Source of the DNA: JBBITI01 sp037440885
GTDB taxonomy: Bacteria; Chloroflexota; Dehalococcoidia; Dehalococcoidales; UBA2162
DNA length: 10,982 bases
Direction of reading: 5' to 3'
Assembly (NCBI GenBank): GCA_037440885.1
Contig: JBBITI010000076.1
Span: 1-10,982 of the forward strand
Part shown: in pieces, positions 6,446 to 10,982 of the stretch
How the letters are laid out: every line of letters starts with the position of its first letter
Position numbering within the stretch: the first letter of the stretch is position 1
The notes under the pieces: model-generated
The model's input: only the letters and a program-made list of their open reading frames with translations
Databases searched by the model: none
Told to the model about the DNA's origin: nothing
Position numbers and translations under genes: made by a program

Positions 6446-6485
6446 AACTGGCACTTCCTGTCACAAGGAAGTGCCAGTTTTATAT
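6446..6485 (+). terminator. Strong intrinsic terminator of the first operon
   Basis: AACTGGCACTTCCT (6446-6459) pairs perfectly with AGGAAGTGCCAGTT (6466-6479) around the 6-nt loop GTCACA. TTTTATAT follows. The 14-bp stem begins 15 nt after the lipoprotein stop codon, so it most likely ends the operon that starts near 1858 and separates it from the SDR operon. The T run is short (4 T), but the stem is strong. Confidence 0.85.
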
Positions 6486-6584
6486 CTGAACGTGCTGAAG
6501 ACGTGTAATCTCACGAAAAGATTTACCAAAACACGATGACAGACATCTGCTTGATATCAGTGAGTTCTCCTGTCTAAGAGTCGA

Positions 6585-6598
6585 TTATCATATGGTAA
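6585..6598. promoter_or_regulatory. Palindrome in the leader of the SDR operon
   Basis: TTATCATATGGTAA is symmetric at 12 of 14 positions. It lies in the 263-nt gap (6486-6748) between the terminator and the SDR gene, where a promoter for the second operon is expected. I found no convincing -35/-10 pair in this gap, so an operator role is tentative. Confidence 0.25.
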
Positions 6599-6748
6599 CT
6601 GCAATACAGGAATTTTTACCCCTTCAAGCGAGAGAACGGTATTTCACCTTATGATATTGTATACAGAAGATCTCTCCATCAATACGTATCCCTACGAATC
6701 TGAGATAGCATCGAATAACGGGAAAATAACCGGAAACGGAGGTGTGTC

Positions 6749-7513
6749 TTGATACAAATGTTTGATTTAACAGGGAGAGTGGCTCTGGTCGTCGGCGGTC
6801 ACGGCGGTCTTGGTAAGGCGATTGCCTTGGCGATGGCTGATGCCGGTGCGGACGTTGTCGTGGCCAGCCGAAATCTTCCGGAGTTAGTTCTAGCGGCAAA
6901 AGAAATTGAATCCAAAGGACGGAAATCACTGGCTCTAAGCGTTGATGTTGTGGATGCCGTTCAGGTGGAACGTATGGTGACAGACGTACTGAAGGCTTTC
7001 CCGCGAATTGATGTTCTGGTGAATGGAGCAGGGCTGGCGATCCGCAAGCCTGCGGATACATTTCCGATTGATGAATGGCAGCGTGTGATGGATGTCAATG
7101 CACGGGGAACCTTCCTTTGTTGCCAGGCTGTAGGAAGAGTGATGATCGAACAGAAAAACGGCAAGATCATCAATATCTCTTCGGTGAGAGGAAGATACGG
7201 CTTACCAGCGGGGTATGCGGCTTACTGTTCCAGCAAAGGAGCGGTCGACACCCTGACTCGCACACTAGCTTGCGAATGGGCTAAGTATAACGTACTTGTA
7301 AATGCCATCGCACCGACCGTGGTTGAAACTGAGCTTACTAAAGATTTACTCGCTGATGTGGAATATGCAAAAACGATGAAAGCCCGGATTCCCATGGGCC
7401 GCTGGGCAAGGACCGAAGATATCACCGGACCGTGTATCTTTTTCGCTTCCAATGCTTCCAATTTTGTGACTGGTCAAATTCTTTATATAGATGGCGGAGT
7501 CACTACCTGGTAA
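6749..7513 (+). CDS. Short-chain dehydrogenase/reductase (SDR), classical type
   Basis: This 254-aa protein has classical SDR length and motifs. The nucleotide-binding loop is VVGGHGGLGKAIA (14-26), with valine where TGxxxGxG usually has threonine. VNGAG stands in the NNAG position. The catalytic set is N117, S145, Y159 and K163 (YCSSK). FVTGQILYIDGGVT near the C-terminus is the family's closing motif. It most resembles gluconate-5-dehydrogenase/3-oxoacyl-ACP-reductase-like members. TTG at 6749 is chosen because GGAGGTG (6738-6744) ends about 5 nt upstream; the in-frame ATG at 6758 would be too far. VVVASRN after the second strand, with Arg following Ser, suggests NADP(H). It heads the second operon, 40 nt before the cyclase-family gene. 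Reduction of a ring ketone or oxidation of a hydroxy-oxo acid would fit the context. Confidence 0.92.
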   Translation: MIQMFDLTGRVALVVGGHGGLGKAIALAMADAGADVVVASRNLPELVLAAKEIESKGRKSLALSVDVVDAVQVERMVTDVLKAFPRIDVLVNGAGLAIRKPADTFPIDEWQRVMDVNARGTFLCCQAVGRVMIEQKNGKIINISSVRGRYGLPAGYAAYCSSKGAVDTLTRTLACEWAKYNVLVNAIAPTVVETELTKDLLADVEYAKTMKARIPMGRWARTEDITGPCIFFASNASNFVTGQILYIDGGVTTW

Positions 7514-7537
7514 ATGCAAATCATCAAGTTTATTTTT

Positions 7538-7544
7538 AAGGAGG
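7538..7544 (+). promoter_or_regulatory. Shine-Dalgarno that decides the cyclase start
   Basis: AAGGAGG lies 9 nt before ATG at 7554. The frame is open further upstream to 7491, which would overlap the SDR gene. That longer version has no such site and adds residues unlike the family. Confidence 0.75.
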
Positions 7545-7553
7545 ATATTAGTT

Positions 7554-8357
7554 ATGGCAGAGGTGTTAGTTGACCTCAGTCACCCTTTTGGCACTGGATC
7601 ACCGCTTTGGCCTTATTTCGCCGATGTAAAGATCGAACGCATGCATTACCACGCGAAATCCGGCGTATTGTCGCAGACCGTAACCACAGTGATGCACTGT
7701 ACCACCCATGCCGATTCGCCCGCCCATGTTTTTGAAGGCGGTCGTTATACCCATGAAATCCCTCTAATTTCATACTACGGCGATGCCGTGATCTGGGACA
7801 TCCCGAAAAAGAAATGGGAATTGATCACGAAGAAAGACCTCGATGCCGCCAACCGGAAATTGCCGATCAAGGAGAACGATATCGTGATCGTCCATACCGG
7901 TTGGCATAAATACTGGGGAGACAACTCTCAGTACTTCAATTATTCACCCGGATTAGGCAAAGAAGCCGGAGAATGGTTTGTCGCCCATAAGGTAAAAGCG
8001 GTAGGTGTCGACCAGCAGGCACTGGACCACCCACTGCATACCGCTATCGCCCCGCACGGCCCCGGCCCTCTGCGGAAAGATATCTGTGATGAATACAAAC
8101 AAGCTACCGGACACGACGTGCTACAAGACTTTCCGGAATGGGAACCGTGCCATAGTCTTCTCCTGCGTAACGGTATCCTGGGCTGGGAAAATGTGGGCGG
8201 CGATATTGCTAAAGTCGTCGGCAAGAGATGCCGCATCGCCGGTTTCCCCATCCGCTGGTACATGGGCGACGGTTCCATTGTCCGGATGGTAGCTTTTATC
8301 GATGAAAAAGACCTGAACAAGGTACCGGACCGTATTTACAAATACGGCACTCAATAA
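7554..8357 (+). CDS. Cyclase-family metal-dependent hydrolase (kynurenine formamidase-like fold)
   Basis: This 267-aa protein belongs to the cyclase family (PF04199), which includes bacterial kynurenine formamidase and isatin hydrolase. It opens with VLVDLSHPFGTGSPLWP, the family start. The metal motif HxxTHxDxPxH is present as H48-CT-TH52-A-D54-SPA-H58, with threonine replacing the usual glycine of HxGTH. IVIVHTGWHKYWG, VKAVGVDQQALDHPLHT and the C-terminal core NVGGDIAKVVGKRCRIAGFP follow the family order. Members use Mn or Zn to hydrolyse amide or ring bonds. The enzyme is cytoplasmic and lies between the SDR and the cupin, 17 nt before the latter. The context suggests hydrolytic opening of a ring made by the SDR, but the true substrate cannot be read from the sequence. 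Confidence 0.9.
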   Translation: MAEVLVDLSHPFGTGSPLWPYFADVKIERMHYHAKSGVLSQTVTTVMHCTTHADSPAHVFEGGRYTHEIPLISYYGDAVIWDIPKKKWELITKKDLDAANRKLPIKENDIVIVHTGWHKYWGDNSQYFNYSPGLGKEAGEWFVAHKVKAVGVDQQALDHPLHTAIAPHGPGPLRKDICDEYKQATGHDVLQDFPEWEPCHSLLLRNGILGWENVGGDIAKVVGKRCRIAGFPIRWYMGDGSIVRMVAFIDEKDLNKVPDRIYKYGTQ

Positions 8358-8374
8358 ATAAGGAGAGTGCGCAT

Positions 8375-8713
8375 ATGAAGAAGGTTCGCCTGGACCAGGT
8401 GAAGCCGTATGAAGCCATGGGTCATTTTAAGATGACTGCCATGCGGCTGCAAGGTAAGGAAGAGACCGGTATTCAGAAATTTTGGATGGGTATGTCTTAT
8501 TTCCTCCCCGGAGGTGGGGCAGGCTGGGCATACGAGGATTCACCAACTGAAAAGGTATACTTTGTTTTAGACGGTGAGATTACAGTCAAATCTACAACTG
8601 AAGAGGTGACTTTGGGGCCGATGGATTCTCTTTATCTGGCTCCTAACGAAGGAAGAGAGATCATAAACAAGACCAACAAGCCGGTCACCATGCTGGTAGT
8701 TATTTCGTATTGA
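8375..8713 (+). CDS. Small single-domain cupin lacking metal-binding histidines
   Basis: This 112-aa protein has one cupin barrel. ATG at 8375 follows AAGGAG (8360-8365) by 9 nt. The first cupin motif is recognisable in PGGGAGWAYEDSPTEKVYFV followed by LDGE, and the second in GPMDSLYLAPNEGREIINKT. The histidines of the canonical motifs (HxH in motif 1, H in motif 2) are replaced by Tyr, Asp and Arg-type residues, and only the motif 1 glutamate region (TEK) remains. The whole protein has a single histidine, H17, outside both motifs. A typical cupin metal site is thus absent. It may be a metal-free isomerase or lyase, a ligand sensor or a structural partner. It is the last gene of the SDR/cyclase operon, which suggests it acts on or binds the same intermediate. 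Confidence 0.85.
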   Translation: MKKVRLDQVKPYEAMGHFKMTAMRLQGKEETGIQKFWMGMSYFLPGGGAGWAYEDSPTEKVYFVLDGEITVKSTTEEVTLGPMDSLYLAPNEGREIINKTNKPVTMLVVISY

Positions 8714-8806
8714 ATCGCATATTTAGCTAATGGTTCATAATCAGATGGTTACCTCGTTATGAATGTCAAACTGGATAACCCGGCAAGTTGGAGTGTTACA
8801 GCAGCC

Positions 8807-8835
8807 TTGACTCACCGCGATCCGATGACATTAAT
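8807..8835 (+). promoter_or_regulatory. Possible promoter of the acetoacetyl-CoA synthetase gene
   Basis: TTGACT (8807-8812, 5 of 6) and ATTAAT (8830-8835, 4 of 6) are 17 nt apart in the 243-nt gap before the synthetase gene. No strong terminator is visible after the cupin gene, so read-through from the SDR operon is equally possible. Confidence 0.3.
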
Positions 8836-8956
8836 GACGTTTTTAATAAAGCCATCATCACTTCGTTATGTTCTTTCTGGTTACAGGAAACCCCACCGCC
8901 AGGAGAATAAATAAAACCGATAATTACGGATATCGAAAGGTGAAAAGTAAACAGCA

Positions 8957-10918
8957 ATGGATATATTCGCAGAACAACCAATCTGGAAACCCAGCGCTGA
9001 GCGTAAAAAAGCAGCGAATATTACCAGGTTTATCGAACTGGTTAATGAACGGCACAAGCAATACATCGTGACCTACCGCGAGTTGCAGGAATGGTCAGTC
9101 AAAAATATCCCCGATTTCTGGGCACTCATGTGGGAGTTCGGCGGTATTAGAACTTCCGCCACATATAAAACCCCAGCCATCGATCTTGATGATTTACTCG
9201 GAGTACAGTGGTTTCCCGGCGCCAGGTTCAATTTCGCCGAAAATCTGCTCAGGAATCGTAACAACTTTACCGCCATTGTTTTCAAAGGCGAGAATACCGA
9301 TCCAAGGCGGCTGACATATGCGCAGCTATATGCCCAAGTAGCACGCCTGGCCGGGGCCTTGCGGAAATCCGGGGTTGGCATCGGAGATCGCGTGGCTGGT
9401 TTTATGCCTAACATGACCGAGACAGTCGCGGCTATGCTTGCCACAACCAGTATAGGTGCTGTCTGGTCTTCCTGTTCACCCGACTTCGGTCCAAACGGGA
9501 TATTGGATCGCTTTCAGCAAATCAAACCAAAAGTCCTTTTTACGGCTGACGGTTATTCCTACAACGGGAAGATTTACGATTCACTGGAGCGTGTGGCTTC
9601 CATACTCCCGGAAATTCCTTCAATCGAGAAAGTTATCGTCGTTTCCCATGTCGGTATCCAGACTCAAATGCCTCCAAAATCAATAAATTACAGTGATTTC
9701 ATATCCAATGAGAATGCGAACGAGATTGAATTCGCCCAATTGCCCTTCGACCACCCGATATATATCGTTTTCTCTTCGGGTACGACCGATAAACCAAAAT
9801 GTATCGTGCACCGGGCGGGTGGCATCCTGATACAACACCTCAAAGAGTTGATACTGAATACAGATATGAAACGAGAAGATACGATATTTTATTACACCAC
9901 CTGCGGCTGGGTGATGTGGAACTGGATGGTCAGTTCACTATCGCAAGGAGCTACTCTCGTACTCTACGACGGATCGCCCTTCTATCCGGACAACGGAGCG
10001 ATGTTCAAGCTTGTACAAGATGAGAAAGCCACTCTCTTCGGGACAAGCCCACGGTACCTCGCAGCGATCGAAAAGGCCGGGCTCAAACCTGACATGAGTT
10101 ATGATTTAAGTTGTTTAAAGACAATAATAACAACGGGGTCGCCGCTTTCTATTGAGAATTATAAATTTGTATACCGGAACGTCAAATCAGATGTCTTTCT
10201 AAACAATATTTCTGGCGGTACCGAGGCTATCGCCTGCTTTGGTATCGGCAATCCTATCAGCCCTATTTACACAGGAGAAATGCAGGGGCTCGGCCTGGGG
10301 ATGCAGGTAAATGTCTTCGATGCGGCAGGGAAACCACTCTCGAATCAGGAAGGTGAACTGGTCTGTACTGCTCCGTTCCCCTCGATGCCTCTTAGATTCT
10401 GGAATGACGAGAATAATCTGAGATACAAAAGTACATATTTCGATGTGTATCCGAACGTGTGGCGTCACGGGGATTTTGCCAGGCTTACAGAGAAAGGTGG
10501 CCTCATCATAAGCGGTCGGTCTGATACCACTTTGAAACCGGGCGGGGTAAGAATAGGTACTGCCGAGATTTATCGACAAGTAGAAACTGTGAGTGAAGTC
10601 CAGGATAGCGTGGTTGTAGGCCAGGACTGGGAAGGTGACGTTCGCATAATCCTGTTTGTTAAACTTGCTCCGAGCGTACGATTCGACGATGCGCTAGTCC
10701 AGAAGCTTAAAAATGTCATCAGGAATAACGCATCACCGCGCCATATTCCAGCCAAGATTATACCGGTTGCTGATATCCCTTATACGGCAAACGGGAAAAA
10801 AGTCGAACTAGCCGTAAGGAACATCATCCACGGAAAATCGGTGTCTAACCGGGAAGCTATAGCTAACCCCGAATCATTGGAGCTATACAAGGATATCAAA
10901 GAGCTTTATAAAGAGTAG
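8957..10918 (+). CDS. Acetoacetyl-CoA synthetase (acetoacetate-CoA ligase)
   Basis: This 653-aa adenylate-forming enzyme activates acetoacetate to acetoacetyl-CoA with ATP and CoA in the cytoplasm. The N-terminal part (WSVKNIPDFWALMWEF, then VQWFPGARFNFAENLLR) is typical of acetoacetyl-CoA and acetyl-CoA synthetases. The phosphate-binding loop is SSGTTDKPK (273-281), with Asp278 where glycine is usual. TTCGWVMWNWMVSSL, with GATLVLYDGSPFYP after it, is characteristic of the acetoacetate-specific branch. ISGGTEAIACF, WRHGDFA, SGRSDTTLKPGGVRIGTAEI and TANGKKVE (610-617) complete the set; K614 is the likely catalytic lysine. Length matches the family (about 650). No good Shine-Dalgarno precedes the ATG: AAAGG ends 16 nt upstream, so translation may be weak or the start uncertain. 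It would carry the acetoacetate product of the preceding pathway into thiolysis. Confidence 0.9.
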   Translation: MDIFAEQPIWKPSAERKKAANITRFIELVNERHKQYIVTYRELQEWSVKNIPDFWALMWEFGGIRTSATYKTPAIDLDDLLGVQWFPGARFNFAENLLRNRNNFTAIVFKGENTDPRRLTYAQLYAQVARLAGALRKSGVGIGDRVAGFMPNMTETVAAMLATTSIGAVWSSCSPDFGPNGILDRFQQIKPKVLFTADGYSYNGKIYDSLERVASILPEIPSIEKVIVVSHVGIQTQMPPKSINYSDFISNENANEIEFAQLPFDHPIYIVFSSGTTDKPKCIVHRAGGILIQHLKELILNTDMKREDTIFYYTTCGWVMWNWMVSSLSQGATLVLYDGSPFYPDNGAMFKLVQDEKATLFGTSPRYLAAIEKAGLKPDMSYDLSCLKTIITTGSPLSIENYKFVYRNVKSDVFLNNISGGTEAIACFGIGNPISPIYTGEMQGLGLGMQVNVFDAAGKPLSNQEGELVCTAPFPSMPLRFWNDENNLRYKSTYFDVYPNVWRHGDFARLTEKGGLIISGRSDTTLKPGGVRIGTAEIYRQVETVSEVQDSVVVGQDWEGDVRIILFVKLAPSVRFDDALVQKLKNVIRNNASPRHIPAKIIPVADIPYTANGKKVELAVRNIIHGKSVSNREAIANPESLELYKDIKELYKE

Positions 10919-10982
10919 TACTGGTATGAAAACAGGGATACCACCCAATCGGCCACACTCAGAAGGTAACATCGCAAGATCC

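Noticed and set aside
7491..7553. N-terminal extension of the cyclase gene to 7491
   Set aside because: It would overlap the SDR gene, lacks a Shine-Dalgarno and adds residues not typical of the family. AAGGAGG before 7554 defines the start.
8734..8763. TTCATAA/TTATGAA inverted repeat after the cupin gene
   Set aside because: The stem is 7 bp, AT-rich, with a 16-nt loop and no T run, so it is not a credible terminator.
10926..10982. Possible next gene starting at ATG 10926 and open to the window end
   Set aside because: Only 19 codons are visible, there is no clear Shine-Dalgarno and no recognisable sequence. It may be real but cannot be supported.
1..10982. CRISPR array, insertion sequence or toxin-antitoxin pair
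   Set aside because: No regularly spaced repeats, transposase motifs, terminal inverted repeats or small overlapping gene pairs of that kind were seen.

Overview
The window is bacterial accessory metabolism of moderate GC. It probably comes from an anaerobe: there is a two-cluster ferredoxin next to an AprA/fumarate-reductase-type flavoprotein and no oxygenase. The lipoprotein with a Thr-rich linker and an orphan solute-binding protein resembles what is common in Dehalococcoidia (Chloroflexota). That taxonomic guess rests on protein style alone and is low confidence. Non-ATG starts are frequent (GTG in four genes, TTG in one), and most genes have a clear purine-rich Shine-Dalgarno.

Layout. 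1-790 (minus): 5' part of a DHA2-type MFS drug exporter, with its own promoter and a near-perfect palindrome over the -10. 918-994 (plus): tRNA-Ile(GAU) with encoded CCA. 995-1232: no convincing gene, possibly a decayed remnant. 1233-1697 (minus): AT-rich MarR-family regulator. 1698-1923: AT-rich divergent control region with a promoter on each strand and two different palindromes. 1924-6430 (plus): tight four-gene operon of a DAPG/phloretin-hydrolase-like (PhlG-type) protein, an 80-aa 2x[4Fe-4S] ferredoxin, an AprA-like FAD oxidoreductase and a family-5 solute-binding lipoprotein, ending at a strong intrinsic terminator (6446-6485). 6749-8713 (plus): second operon of an SDR oxidoreductase, a metal-dependent cyclase-family hydrolase and a small cupin that has lost its metal-binding histidines. 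8957-10918 (plus): acetoacetyl-CoA synthetase.

How the genes may work together (inference). A MarR repressor, a family that often senses phenolics, faces an operon headed by a C-C hydrolase of the family that removes acyl groups from acylphloroglucinols. Downstream come a reductase of the SDR type, a hydrolase of a family that opens rings, and an enzyme that activates acetoacetate. This order parallels anaerobic phloroglucinol degradation: reduction to dihydrophloroglucinol, hydrolytic ring opening, and formation of acetoacetate. The lipoprotein could capture the substrate or a related solute, and the ferredoxin/flavoprotein pair could supply a low-potential reduction or an oxidation. The substrate is not proven by the sequence, and neither a triacetate-cleaving enzyme nor a thiolase lies within the window.
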